The notes under the pieces: generated by a model
Seen by the model: the letters and a program-made list of their open reading frames with translations, nothing else
What the model was told of the DNA's origin: nothing
Database searches by the model: none
Translations under genes and position numbers: made by a program
Shown here: one piece after another, positions 16,316 through 25,278 of the stretch
Position numbering within the stretch: the stretch's first letter is position 1
Layout: each line of letters starts with the position of its first letter
DNA from: DASSFZ01 sp035292585
GTDB lineage: Bacteria; Chloroflexota; Anaerolineae; Fen-1058
Direction: 5' to 3'
Length of the DNA stretch: 64,000 nt
Assembly: GCA_035292585.1 (NCBI GenBank)
Contig: DATDPU010000027.1
Coordinates: 75,740-139,739, forward strand

Positions 16316-18660
16316 GCGGCGAAAATCCTGTGTTTGGCCTCGAGCAGCACATCCGCAGGCCGGCCCAGCGTCTTGAGCGCGGGCAGGCCGCCGGCGCGTG
16401 CCACGTCGGGCGTCTCGAAGATGCGCGGGTTCTCCAACCCTTCGGTGCCGGAGCGGGCAAACTGCGCGGCGAGCGCCTGGATGGTGCGCGCGGCTTTGTT
16501 CGGCAGGTTGGCGAGCCAGGCGGCGTGCTTGTAGTTGAAGGCGTCGGCGCGCTCGACGCGCGTGCGCGGGTTGAGTCCGTAGCCGAGTTCGCCGAGCACG
16601 TCGTACAGATCGTAGTCATTCATTTCCTCGACGGCGCGGATGAGCGTGGGCGACAGACCCGATTGTACCAGGTGATCGATGAGGCTGCGGCGCTGCGCGG
16701 GGTCGATCCAGCGGGCGCGGAACAGGTCGAGCGTGGGCGCGGCCTCGACGAGCTTGCCCGCCAGCCGCTCCTTGTATTCTTCGACGGTGAGCAGCACTTC
16801 GCGGCCGTCGGCGTCGGAGAGAATGTAGCGACCGGCGTCGGTGACGTGGACTTCGAAGCCTTCGACTTGAATCTGGATCGGCTGCTCTACGGTATACGGC
16901 ACAGCCGGCTCGGCCAGGCGCTTGACCGGCCTGAACTTCGTCAGAAACTCCTCGCCAAAGAGTCGCGTGGCGTCGGTGTAGTCGTAGACGCGGAACATCA
17001 GCTTGTTGGTGGCGGGGTCGAGGCGCGTGCCGCGGCCGACCATCTGATAGAAAGCGATGGGCGAGCGAACGTACTTGAAGAAGACGATGTTGCGGACGTT
17101 GGGCACGTCGACGCCGGTGGTCAGCAGGTCGACGGTGCAGGCGATGTAGTGGGTGCGGGATGCGCCGCGCAGGTCGGAGAGATAATCGCTGCCGCCAGCG
17201 GCGGTGCACTTGAAGGCGTAGTGCTCGACGGGCTGTCGGTCGTTGGCGCGGCACCAGTCGTGATACAGGTTGTTGAGCGCGATGGCGACATCGTCGGCGT
17301 GGCGGTCGCGCACGCAGAAGATGATCGTCTTCTGTTCCGGGCCGCCAGTAGTGAGCAGATAGTTGAACAGGTCGCGCGTCATGGCGAGGACGCGGTCGGG
17401 CAACAGGATGCGATCCTCGTAGTCGGTCTTCTGGTACAGCTCTTCGAGTTCGGCGCGCGTGACCGGCTGGCCGGTGTTGGCGTTGATCGGTTTACGGGCG
17501 AGGATGTCGTCGATGGCAATGCCGGTGTTGTCGAGGTTGATTTGGCTTTTCTGGACTTCGCAGGCGGCCAGGTAGCCATCCTCGATGCCCTGGGTGATGG
17601 TGTATTCGTACACCGGCTCGCCGAAGTGACGGATGTTGTCGGCGGTGATTTGCAGGTCGGCCTCGGCCTCGCGGGTTCTCTCGGTCAAGACGACCTGGCG
17701 CGGCGTGGCGGTCAGGCCGACCTGGACGGCGTCGGGGTTGCGCTTGAAGACGAGCGACCACTTGCCCCAGGCCGAGCGGTGACACTCGTCGATGAAGATG
17801 TGGCTGAAGGTGTTTTCGGGATAGTTGCTGATCAGGAAGTTGGCGGTGGCTTCCTCGGAGTCGATGTCGAGCGTCTGGTAGGTGGCGATGAGGATGCGCG
17901 CGTTCTTCTGCGGGTTGCTGCCGGTGACGATTTGCGCATCCGACCCGAAGACGTTTTGGAACGCGCCGATGGCCTGGGTGCGGAGCTCGTCGCGGTCGCA
18001 CACGAACAGCGCGCGGCGGAGTTGGCCGGCATCGGCCAGGCGGCGCAGCAGGTACACGGCGATGCGCGTCTTGCCCGTGCCGGTGGCGAGCGACAGGAGC
18101 GCGCGCGTGCCGCCCTGGGCGATCTTCTCCAGCACGGCGCGGATGGCGGCATCCTGATAGAAGCGCCGGGCCGAGTCGCCGCCGGGGTAGGGTTGAAGCA
18201 GCGGGCGCGCGGCGGGGTCGGTGAGTTTGAAGCCCTTGCCCTGCTCGTAGCGCAGGCGCAGTTCTTCGGGCGTGGGGAATTCCGACATCGGCCTGGGCGG
18301 GCCGGTGTGTTTGGCGAAGTCGTCGTACTCGACGAAGAGATGGCCGTTGGTGGCGTAGACGAAAGGGACGTTGAGGCGCTTGCAGGCGGCGTAGGCTTTG
18401 GCCTGCTCGAAGCCGCGCGTGGGCGGCCAGCGCTCGGCCTTGGCCTCGATGAGGGCGACGGCGACGGGCTGGGTTTCGTTGTTGACCCTGACGCGCAGCG
18501 TGTAATCGACGAAGCCTTTGGGCCGGCGGCGCGGCTTGCCGTCGACGATCTCGATGCCGCCGGCGGTCTCTTCGCGCTTGATAAGGTCTTCCGTCCAGCC
18601 ACGGGCGTGGATGGCGGGGTCGATGAGTTTGGCGCGGGTGTCGGCTTCGGATAGGCTCAT
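16312..18660 (-). CDS. hsdR: Type I restriction motor/nuclease subunit R
   Basis: A 782-residue protein with a PD-(D/E)XK nuclease at the N-terminus (FVDYTLRV followed by ALIEAKAE). A superfamily 2 translocase follows, with Walker A ATGTGKTRIA, motif II DECHRSAWG and motif VI QMVGRGTRLDP. It then ends in a helical region that docks on HsdS/HsdM. Start ATG at 18660 gives MSLSEADTR, a common HsdR N-terminus; the frame extends 20 codons further but without support. It is the first gene of the minus-strand hsdR-hsdS unit. Confidence 0.94.
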   Translation of the reverse strand: MSLSEADTRAKLIDPAIHARGWTEDLIKREETAGGIEIVDGKPRRRPKGFVDYTLRVRVNNETQPVAVALIEAKAERWPPTRGFEQAKAYAACKRLNVPFVYATNGHLFVEYDDFAKHTGPPRPMSEFPTPEELRLRYEQGKGFKLTDPAARPLLQPYPGGDSARRFYQDAAIRAVLEKIAQGGTRALLSLATGTGKTRIAVYLLRRLADAGQLRRALFVCDRDELRTQAIGAFQNVFGSDAQIVTGSNPQKNARILIATYQTLDIDSEEATANFLISNYPENTFSHIFIDECHRSAWGKWSLVFKRNPDAVQVGLTATPRQVVLTERTREAEADLQITADNIRHFGEPVYEYTITQGIEDGYLAACEVQKSQINLDNTGIAIDDILARKPINANTGQPVTRAELEELYQKTDYEDRILLPDRVLAMTRDLFNYLLTTGGPEQKTIIFCVRDRHADDVAIALNNLYHDWCRANDRQPVEHYAFKCTAAGGSDYLSDLRGASRTHYIACTVDLLTTGVDVPNVRNIVFFKYVRSPIAFYQMVGRGTRLDPATNKLMFRVYDYTDATRLFGEEFLTKFRPVKRLAEPAVPYTVEQPIQIQVEGFEVHVTDAGRYILSDADGREVLLTVEEYKERLAGKLVEAAPTLDLFRARWIDPAQRRSLIDHLVQSGLSPTLIRAVEEMNDYDLYDVLGELGYGLNPRTRVERADAFNYKHAAWLANLPNKAARTIQALAAQFARSGTEGLENPRIFETPDVARAGGLPALKTLGRPADVLLEAKHRIFAA

Positions 18661-18742
18661 AGGGGCTGGAACATCGCGGGGTGGTTCGTTGCCGGGAAAT
18701 TGTACACTCGCAAAACGCAAAGCACCAAACCGGGCTGGCGCA

Positions 18743-19090
18743 TTACGGGCAATTCAGCGCGCGCCGCCAGCCAGCCGCTTCCGCTTCGGCGGCAGTGACA
18801 AACCAGCGCTCGCCCTTGCTCTCGTCGATCTTGGTCTGGTTGTAGCTGGCGCAGCCGGGAAAGTGGTAGATTCTCTCACCGCTGCTGTTGATGTTGCCCT
18901 TGATGCAGGCCGTGCCGCCAGTGCAGACGTAGCCACCTGTGGCTGGAGGAGGCGGCGGGGCGAGTGTGTCCGTTGGGAGAACGACGGGAGCCGGAGTGGC
19001 AGTGGATGGTGGCGGCTGGGTGTTGGTCGGCGCGGGCCGGGTGTGGAGCCGGTGCAGACGAAGAAATGGGGAGGCAGCCGGCGGCTGACT
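18743..19090 (-). pseudogene. Sunset-domain surface protein, 5'-truncated
   Basis: The minus strand encodes a Pro/Thr-rich linker (VVLPTDTLAPPPPPATGGYV) and then a full C-terminal sunset domain: CIKGNINSSGERIYHFPGC, DESKGERWF, AEAAGWRRALNCP and stop. No start codon or signal peptide can be found; the frame closes upstream at a TAG near 19138 with only non-family sequence in between. The linker is nearly identical to that of the gene at 23211-23651, so this is a paralogous fragment that kept the part the other copy lost. Sunset domains occur at the C-terminus of exported proteins and nuclease-like proteins. Confidence 0.7.
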
Positions 19091-19135
19091 GTACTGGCTG
19101 TGAGTCGCAATTGTGGCGCAGACACATGAACTCGT

Positions 19136-19975
19136 CTATTTCGACAGCACCGTCTCAAGTGCGTCGAGAAAATCCTGACACTCTCTCAGTCGCGATAGTG
19201 CCCTGTGCTTCATTGCATACACCTTTGCCAGTGTCATTTTAAGCTGGGACGCTATTTCTTGATAACTCTTACCGTTCACGAATGACTCTATGATCAATGT
19301 CTGATGCCGCTCGTTTTTTAGGCAGGTCTTGATAGCAGCCTCAAGACGGGCGCGCCCAGTTTCGCCCAGGACAGGCATTTGATCAATTGGAGATCCATCC
19401 AATCGTGCCACTGCCTGTAGGTACTGCGCTTCACCTGGCAAGAGATCGCTTGCCGAAATCTCACCTTCATGCCAGACAGTTAAACCAGTCTGCGACTCGA
19501 TTTTCCGACGCTTGCCAGCGCGATGCCCCTTACTGATCATATTCTTGAGGATTGTTAGAGCCCACCACAAGAAACTGCCGGGATCACTAACTTGGTCTGC
19601 ATTTTTCCAAATCCGAACGAGCGCATCCTGTGTGAAATCTGCTGCCTGATCAGGGTCGTGAGTGTGGTGAAATGCTACCCTGTACAGGAGTGCATGTAAC
19701 TCCTCAAACGCGCGTTGTTGGCGCGCCGCGCCATTCGCGCAGAGCGCTGCATGCCACATGTGACTATATCCTCGAATGACAACATGCTCGATAGTTGAAG
19801 CTAGCAATTGACCTCGTGTCTTGAATAATCGCCTCTCCACTTCATTGACTACCTCTTGCAGAAAGCTATCTTCATCTTGTACGAGATGCCAGTCTCTCTC
19901 AACAAGCGTTTGTTGCATCACTGAATGGCACCGCTCACGCAAATCGCTGTCCATGGTCACATTACCCAGTCCCAT
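19136..19975 (-). CDS. Sigma-70 family factor with N-terminal extension
   Basis: A 279-residue protein. Region 2 is recognisable as DQAADFTQDALVRIWKNADQ and FLWWALTILKNMISKGHR, and region 4 as ERHQTLIIESFVNGKSYQEIASQ. About 100 residues ahead of region 2, and a long linker, are unlike common ECF factors, so the subgroup is not one I recognise. Its ATG overlaps the stop of the membrane protein gene by one base, which implies coupled translation and a functional pairing, possibly membrane-tethered control. Confidence 0.75.
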   Translation of the reverse strand: MGLGNVTMDSDLRERCHSVMQQTLVERDWHLVQDEDSFLQEVVNEVERRLFKTRGQLLASTIEHVVIRGYSHMWHAALCANGAARQQRAFEELHALLYRVAFHHTHDPDQAADFTQDALVRIWKNADQVSDPGSFLWWALTILKNMISKGHRAGKRRKIESQTGLTVWHEGEISASDLLPGEAQYLQAVARLDGSPIDQMPVLGETGRARLEAAIKTCLKNERHQTLIIESFVNGKSYQEIASQLKMTLAKVYAMKHRALSRLRECQDFLDALETVLSK

Positions 19976-20508
19976 TACCCAAACAATTGTTTGTGCGTTT
20001 CCTGCGTGGCATCTTTAGCCTCAGACGCGAGCCGCTTTTTCCACTTTTCAATCAGGTTAGATCTCCGAATAATGGTCTCGACCAAGACTTGGCAGAATTG
20101 CCGGGTGTATTTGGACCGAGCATACGGGGATGAGGCAATCGTCTGCTGCAGTAATCCGTAAACCTCCTCCAGGCGTTCGTCATCACCTAAAGTGGACAAG
20201 TAACTGTCCAGTGCCGTATAAATCTCCTCACCAAGTGCACGGGCGAACGATTCCTCCAAGGCTAAGTATCGCTTGCCCCACAGAGCCTCAGGTTTCCAGA
20301 CGGCGATCCCGCCGACCGTGAGAACCAGCAAGACCATGATACCCATGACAGCGTAGACCAGGACGGTTCGCTCATTTCCAGAACTCGTCACGGCAAGACC
20401 CATGAAAGAGGCATCCACGATTAAGATGACAAGAGAGTAGAATCCCAGTGGCGTCTTGATCGCTTCGATCAGGCTGCGTCGCTCCTCCGAACCGTGGTTT
20501 TGTGTCAT
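19975..20508 (-). CDS. Two-helix membrane protein coupled to sigma factor
   Basis: A 177-residue protein with two membrane helices (about residues 22-42 and 50-70) and a charged cytoplasmic tail of about 100 residues. I know no family for it. The topology and the one-base overlap with a sigma-factor gene make an anti-sigma or sensor role reasonable, but none of the standard anti-sigma motifs is visible. It is the middle gene of a LuxR regulator, membrane protein, sigma factor cassette. Confidence 0.7.
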   Translation of the reverse strand: MTQNHGSEERRSLIEAIKTPLGFYSLVILIVDASFMGLAVTSSGNERTVLVYAVMGIMVLLVLTVGGIAVWKPEALWGKRYLALEESFARALGEEIYTALDSYLSTLGDDERLEEVYGLLQQTIASSPYARSKYTRQFCQVLVETIIRRSNLIEKWKKRLASEAKDATQETHKQLFG

Positions 20509-20560
20509 ATCAGTCCCTCGTTAGCCTTTGTTGCTATCCTACATCATTCCAGTTGTACGC

Positions 20561-21265
20561 TCATGGTTTGCTCGCATCATCATCTGTCCACTCCGCGGCA
20601 GGGTATTGCTTCAAAGTCTGTATAGCCTGTTCAGCGGCTTCGTTCATTCTCCCGGCATGCATTTTGCCGATAATCGTATGTTGATGTGCTTTTAAGGTGT
20701 TCACAGATACCCCCAATCCATATGCGATCGTTTTTCTTCCCCTCTCTGGGCCGGCCTGGCAAAAGGCTAGTACCACTTCAGCTTCTCGCTCGGTAAGGTG
20801 GAAGACTCTTCTGAGTATCTCGATACGCAGTTGTCGCACAGTCTGAGGCTGCGGAACCGTTCTCACACTCGAGTCAGCCAGTTCGAAGTTCCTCTTCCAG
20901 AGCTGGACCGCGATTCTATGTGCGAATACTCTCTTTTGCCGATGGATAGATCTCGGATGATAGTTTGCCAGCTCAGCTACTTCGGTTATAAGCCCACCTG
21001 CTAAAAAGTGATGGTCCCAGAGCAGCGTCATCGACTTGTTCTTCAAGCCGCTCACGCCACAACCGATCATGTCCTCCACGAATACAAGATCAGGCAGGTT
21101 CAAGCCAATTCGTCTGGACAACTCCGGCAGCGCTTGGTTCATCACATTTCTCACATCACTCGCTACCACACGCCTCTCGGAAGTTCTGGCTTCAGCCTGG
21201 AGTACTTCGCAGTAAGTCTGAACCGCGAAAATCACAGAATCAAGGACATCGTTAGGGTTGTTCAT
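20561..21265 (-). CDS. LuxR-type HTH regulator
   Basis: A 234-residue protein with a C-terminal LuxR/GerE DNA-binding domain: LTEREAEVVLAFCQAGPERG, then TIAYGLGVSVNTLKAHQHTI as the recognition helix region. The N-terminal 150 residues are unassigned and show no receiver-domain phosphorylation signature. I chose ATG at 21265 because GGAG lies 11 bases upstream and a terminator-like hairpin lies before that; the frame itself runs on to 21328. It is the first gene of the cassette with the membrane protein and sigma factor. Confidence 0.8.
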   Translation of the reverse strand: MNNPNDVLDSVIFAVQTYCEVLQAEARTSERRVVASDVRNVMNQALPELSRRIGLNLPDLVFVEDMIGCGVSGLKNKSMTLLWDHHFLAGGLITEVAELANYHPRSIHRQKRVFAHRIAVQLWKRNFELADSSVRTVPQPQTVRQLRIEILRRVFHLTEREAEVVLAFCQAGPERGRKTIAYGLGVSVNTLKAHQHTIIGKMHAGRMNEAAEQAIQTLKQYPAAEWTDDDASKP

Positions 21266-21281
21266 ATTGAAGACACTCCGC

Positions 21282-21315
21282 AAAAAAGGGCGCGAACCCA
21301 GAGTGGGCTCGCGCC
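21282..21315 (-). terminator. Attenuator-like terminator before the LuxR gene
   Basis: On the minus strand GGCGCGAGCCC-ACTCT-GGGTTCGCGCC is followed by CTTTTTT, a textbook Rho-independent terminator. It ends about 17 bp before the chosen ATG, and GGAG follows it. It therefore either ends an upstream transcript or acts as a leader attenuator for the regulator gene. Confidence 0.75.
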
Positions 21316-21696
21316 TCATTATCATCAAGCCAAATGCGATGCGATGTGCGCAACGACTGTTCTTCTTTCAGCCGGCAGGGCAACTGCGCACTTAGTGCGA
21401 TTTGTCGCCGTCTTCTAGAAGACAGAGGTCAGCAGGTGAACAACACCGACTATCGCCGTCGCATTCGACACGAGCGCCACTCGACACTATATACAGTGAA
21501 TCTACCACGAGGCGGCGGTGTCTCGCAATTGGGATCAATGACAATTTTTCGCCGTCTGAATCACCCTAAAACCACCGTCTCGCACGGAAAGATTTCGCTG
21601 TCTTTGGACTCCTCTCTAGTAGCCGCGATTACCGCGGCGAAATAACGGGAGGGTGGTCGACCTGTCACTTGTGGCAGCCGAACACCTACCGGACAG
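21316..21696. other. Gene-free stretch upstream of LuxR gene
   Basis: No frame here has coding character. The minus-strand sequence near 21480-21500 (CACTGTATATAGTG) is palindromic and AT-rich within GC-rich surroundings, so it could be a promoter or operator for the LuxR cassette. That is a guess from composition and position. Confidence 0.3.
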
Positions 21697-21737
21697 AAAC
21701 AGGCCCGCGAGCGCCACTCGAAGGCCTGTTTTCTTTG
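21697..21737 (+). terminator. Bidirectional Rho-independent terminator
   Basis: AAACAGGCC and GGCCTGTTT form a perfect 9-bp stem followed by TTCTTT on the plus strand; the minus strand also has T residues after the stem. The loop contains a further CGAG/CTCG pairing. It lies between the ISAzo13-like element and the LuxR cassette. Confidence 0.65.
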
Positions 21738-21847
21738 TGATGGTCGCCTCATTTAGCTCAACAACCCTCGCCTTAAAGGGTTACTCTATTTGCTGGTGCA
21801 CAATCACAGCCCCGGCCAACCCTCTCCCGTGGCGTCAGCCGCCGCTT

Positions 21848-23242
21848 AGGGCTCGTCAAGAAATAACTCCGCACTTTAACAACCTATCTCAGGTGCCTGC
21901 CAGGCGTGGCTTGATCGTGTAATTCCACCTCGGGCAAACGGCATGCGGCTGAAGGTTGAGCGAGCGCATGATCTCTTTGGAGACCTTGCGGCCTTTCTCG
22001 TACACCTGCTCCACCAGGAACGCTTTGACGCGCAACCCGGTTTTCGTGACCGTGCCCCGCAGGCAGGCCAGCAGCGTGTCAAAGGTGCGCAAGGGGTGGG
22101 CGGCCCAGTTGATGCTGATCGGGCCAAACAGGTGATGCTCCATCGGGTTCCATTTGGAGGCGCCCGTGGGATAGTGGCATACGGTGACTTCCAAGCCAAG
22201 TTGGTCAGCCAACTGCGCCTGTAATTGGACTTTCCAGACGCGCGGCCGACCGCCATTGCTGCCGCCGGCATCGGCCAGGATCAACACGGCCGGCGCGTCT
22301 GGAAACAGAGACCGACCCTCGGTCTGCCACCAAGCGGCAATTTGATCCACGGCAAACGCCGGGGTCTCGGCCGAGGTGCCGACGTAGACGTAGCCCAGAT
22401 TGTGGTTCAGTACATACAGGCCATACGGCTCGGCGTGGCCGAGCGCATCGTGCGCAAAGTCATGGTCGTTGACCACGTCGGCGGCCTGGCGCCACACCCG
22501 GCCCGCATTTTTGAAGTTGCCGATGAGTTCCTTTTTCTTGGTATCGACGCTGAACACCGGCCAGCCCGCCGCCAGAAAAGCCTGGATTTGCTGCTGAATG
22601 TACTCGAATTGCCGATCCCGATCGGGATGCGCTTTGCCCGCCAGCCGCTTCACGTTCGCTTTCAAGGAATAGTCCATGTCCTCCAGCAAGCGGCCCACCG
22701 TCGTATGACTGACCGGATGGCCGTGTTCCGACAAGGTCGTGCTCAAATGCCGCAAGCTACTCCGCTGCCATTTCTGCTCACTCATCGGATCCCCGGCGGT
22801 TTCCGGCGCGACCAACTCCCTCAACGCTCCCTCGAGCTGCGGGTCTTTTTTTCAACCGGAGGGCGTCCGCCGCCTGCCGCGCGGGTGCGCTCGACTGGGC
22901 GTTGGGCGAACTCGTCATCCAGTTCGCGCCGTCCGCGCCGAATCGTTTCAACGTCCAGCCCGGTGATTTGGGACAGCAATGTATCGCCGCCATGCCCCAC
23001 CCGTTTGGACTCCAGCGCCACGTACCAGCGCCGCTGTTGTTCATCCAGTCGGCTCAGAAAGACATTCATCTGATGGTGCAGTTGCCACGCCGGATGATCC
23101 GACGAGTGCAGACACGCCGGGCATTGACACACACGGACTGAGATAGGCATCCCGTTCACCTTTCGACTTGGCTAAGTGAGGTATTGTACCTCAAGGTGAA
23201 CCACACAGAATCAATCTGCGGAGTTATTCTTGGACGAGCCCT
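21848..23242 (-). mobile_element. ISAzo13-like insertion sequence
   Basis: The ends AGGGCTCGTCAAGAAATAAC (left) and the reverse complement of the right end, AGGGCTCGTCCAAGAATAAC, match over about 25 bp with single-base indels, and both continue to TCCGCA. The roughly 1.4-kb element carries one transposase in two overlapping frames and no passenger gene. No target duplication is evident. The right end lies inside a sunset-domain gene, whose missing 3' part is not found beyond the left end, so a deletion accompanied or followed the insertion. Confidence 0.8.
21889..23159 (-). CDS. ISAzo13-family transposase, made by -1 frameshift
   Basis: The N-terminal frame (23159 down to 22821) encodes LDEQQRRWYVALESKRVGHG and GLDVETIRRGRREL, and stops soon after PPVEKK. 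The downstream frame encodes VAPETAGDPMSEQKWQRSSL, the DDE-type core (SVDTKKKELIGNFKNAG, LILADAGGSNGG) and HYPTGASKWNPMEHHLF. The two meet at A AAA AAG (near 22848), a classic -1 slippery heptamer, and a -1 shift there joins them into the standard uninterrupted family sequence (VEKK-DPQLEGAL). A TTG start could alternatively yield the second part alone. If the shift does not occur, this is a frameshifted pseudogene. Confidence 0.8.
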
Positions 23243-23651
23243 TACTGCTGATGTTGCCTTTGATGCAGGCGACGCCGCCATCGCAGGCATAGCCGCCCGG
23301 TTGAGGCGGCGGGGCAAGTGTGTCAGTCGGAAGTACGATGGGGACCAGTGTTGCAGTTGGTCGCGGTGTACGTGTGCTCGTCGGCGCGGACCGGGTGGCC
23401 GTGGGCGGCGCTGTGGTCGCGGTGGCTGCCGGCGCTCGAGTTGGCGCTTTGGTCGAAGTCCTCGAAGGTTTCTCCGTCGGCGTACGGGTGGACGAGGGTG
23501 TTGCAGTTGGTGTATGTGTAGGCGTATTGATACGGGTAGCGGTGCGGGCAGGCCGTGAGGATTCGGCGGGCCGAGTCGGGCCAGAGGCCAGCGCTGCGAC
23601 GACGAGGATGGCAATAGTGCCAACGATGGCTATGCGTCGGGTGAGTCGCAT
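23211..23651 (-). pseudogene. Exported sunset-domain protein, 3' end lost to IS
   Basis: Start ATG at 23651 follows GGAGGC. The product has an N-terminal signal or anchor (RRIAIVGTIAILVVAALASG), a long Thr/Pro/Arg linker of about 80 residues and the beginning of a sunset domain (YACDGGVACIKGNISSKG). The IS end begins at that point and a stop is reached 10 residues later. The remaining sunset residues (GERIYH..., AAGWR) are missing. The linker end matches the fragment at 18743-19090. The normal protein would be secreted or membrane-anchored with an extended stalk. Confidence 0.7.
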
Positions 23652-23877
23652 GATGGCCTCCCACCTGGTCACGCGCAAGGCGAGTAGTGCTGCGCGGTTG
23701 GGTTACAACCAGGATTATAGGCCCGACTCACTCGGAAAGGAGTGATAGAGTCGTTAGAGATTCAATTGGAGAGGGAAACGATGAGTTGGGCCAGTGGGGT
23801 TGGCGGATAGTATAGGTGAAGCTGACCCATATCGTCGATCGCCCGGAAGGTGTGGTGAAGGAGTGATGTGTGGAATG

Positions 23878-24084
23878 TCAACCCTTCGACAAATTCGTCT
23901 TATCGACCTTGATGCCCAAGGCCGGAATGTACACGCCTCTTCCCTTCTCAAGGTTCCTTTCCAGGAACCGGACTGCCAAACTCGCAGATACCGATGTGAT
24001 GGCGTCGGCAGTGGCGGCGCTTCCGCGCTTGCCGTTGCCCGACACAGGCTTGCCTTCTTTTCCGTGCTTTGTCTGATCTGTCAT
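23878..24084 (-). CDS. Small hypothetical protein (68 aa)
   Basis: An AGGAGG ribosome site seven bases before the ATG makes this short frame convincing. The product is basic and Ser/Ala-rich at the N-terminus (KHGKEGKPVSGNGKRGSAAT), then a helix-prone segment ending VYIPALGIKVDKTNLSKG. I recognise no family. It begins 9 bp after the stop of the membrane sensor gene, so both are probably in one operon. Confidence 0.65.
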   Translation of the reverse strand: MTDQTKHGKEGKPVSGNGKRGSAATADAITSVSASLAVRFLERNLEKGRGVYIPALGIKVDKTNLSKG

Positions 24085-24093
24085 CTTCGCCTC

Positions 24094-25278
24094 CTAAGGC
24101 TGATATTTTAGCAGAGCAAGCGACAAGAAGAAAGTCGCCAGCAGGTCCGCCGCATGGCTCAATATATGCTTGCACTCGTTGGCGTTATAGAGATCAAGCC
24201 CGTTAGCGTTGACGCTGTCGATTGCCAGAAAACCAAAGGACATCTTCCGATTCGTAACAGAGTCGCGGTACTCAATCGGGACGACCAGCGTGGCGTTATA
24301 ATGCTCTGACCACTTTGGGTTCTGGTTCCGGTAGTACGGCAAGTGCTTCAAATCGTTGCTGAAAAACTGCTCTTCTCCCGACTCAACAATGAGTTGAAAT
24401 GCCGTGTTATCCTTAACAGTGTACAGGGTCATTGGCCCGACTTTGCCACCGACTTCGCGTCTTGAATCATGGGCAAATGTGTAGGGATCTCTAAACACAG
24501 TGATGATAGAATCGGCTTCCGCTTGAAGCGCACGCTTTTGCTCTGCGTCAAAGTTGAAAAGTTCGGTTACTTTATTCGAGGGGAGGATGAGCTTGACTGA
24601 GATCGACAGATCCTCTCCTATCTCGATGCCTCTAAACTCGAAATATTGCTTGAAAGACGACCGGAGGCCGGTTGTCACGAAATGGCAAACATCGCGGAAG
24701 AGCCTTATTTCATTGTCAGTTACTTCAAACGCATGGCTCTCAGGTATCATGGGTCGGAAGTACGAGAACATCTTGTCGCGATAGTTGCGCGCTATATTGT
24801 ACGCTTCTTTCAGCTGCTCAGCCAATGCCTCCCGCAACTGCCTTATCTGCTTGTGCTCTTCTTCGTGTTGCCTAGTCAGGTCCGACTGCAACTGCCCTAT
24901 CTGTCTATCCCGACTACGTATCACGCGCCCGCGCCTAACGCACTCGTACAACAGTCCCATGCCCGCGAAAACACCCCCTGTCAGAGCTGCCAAATCACGC
25001 ACTATGATGGCCAAGGGAGCAATCTGCGAGGTTGACCAGAATATGAAGCTGATTCCAAGTGCTATCGTGCTCGACAAAAGAGCGACTGTGTTAAATGTCC
25101 TTTCTCGTGTGTCAAAGAGCGTTTCCGCAAGAAGCGTGAAACGACTTTCCCCACCCTCGGTCCGCGCCACATATCTGGCGAACCACGGTGATCGATGCTC
25201 GAGGAACAACCCGATAACGACAACGATCACACCAACAACCACGCTAAAGACTAGCGCATTCACTGTGCCACTCTCCAT
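24094..25278 (-). CDS. Membrane-anchored GAF-like sensor protein
   Basis: A protein of about 394 residues. Three hydrophobic helices lie near the N-terminus (ALVFSVVVGVIVVVIGLFL, VALLSSTIALGISFIFW, ALTGGVFAGMGLLY). A coiled coil of about 40 residues (RDRQIGQLQSDLTRQHEEEH onward) and a C-terminal domain with GAF-like features follow (ATLVVPIEY, KMSFGFLAIDS). No kinase, cyclase or HTH domain follows, so output must come through a partner. The start is uncertain: ATG at 25278 gives a membrane-ready N-terminus, while the frame extends to 25347. Confidence 0.6.
   Translation of the reverse strand: MESGTVNALVFSVVVGVIVVVIGLFLEHRSPWFARYVARTEGGESRFTLLAETLFDTRERTFNTVALLSSTIALGISFIFWSTSQIAPLAIIVRDLAALTGGVFAGMGLLYECVRRGRVIRSRDRQIGQLQSDLTRQHEEEHKQIRQLREALAEQLKEAYNIARNYRDKMFSYFRPMIPESHAFEVTDNEIRLFRDVCHFVTTGLRSSFKQYFEFRGIEIGEDLSISVKLILPSNKVTELFNFDAEQKRALQAEADSIITVFRDPYTFAHDSRREVGGKVGPMTLYTVKDNTAFQLIVESGEEQFFSNDLKHLPYYRNQNPKWSEHYNATLVVPIEYRDSVTNRKMSFGFLAIDSVNANGLDLYNANECKHILSHAADLLATFFLSLALLKYQP

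Noticed and set aside
16330..18654. A plus-strand open frame of 774 codons opposite hsdR
   Set aside because: hsdR on the minus strand carries all family motifs; the opposite frame is a GC-rich shadow with Val/Ala/Gly-heavy composition and no recognisable domain.
21653..21922. An 89-codon plus-strand frame running into the IS left end
   Set aside because: It crosses a terminator and the IS terminal repeat; no conserved features.
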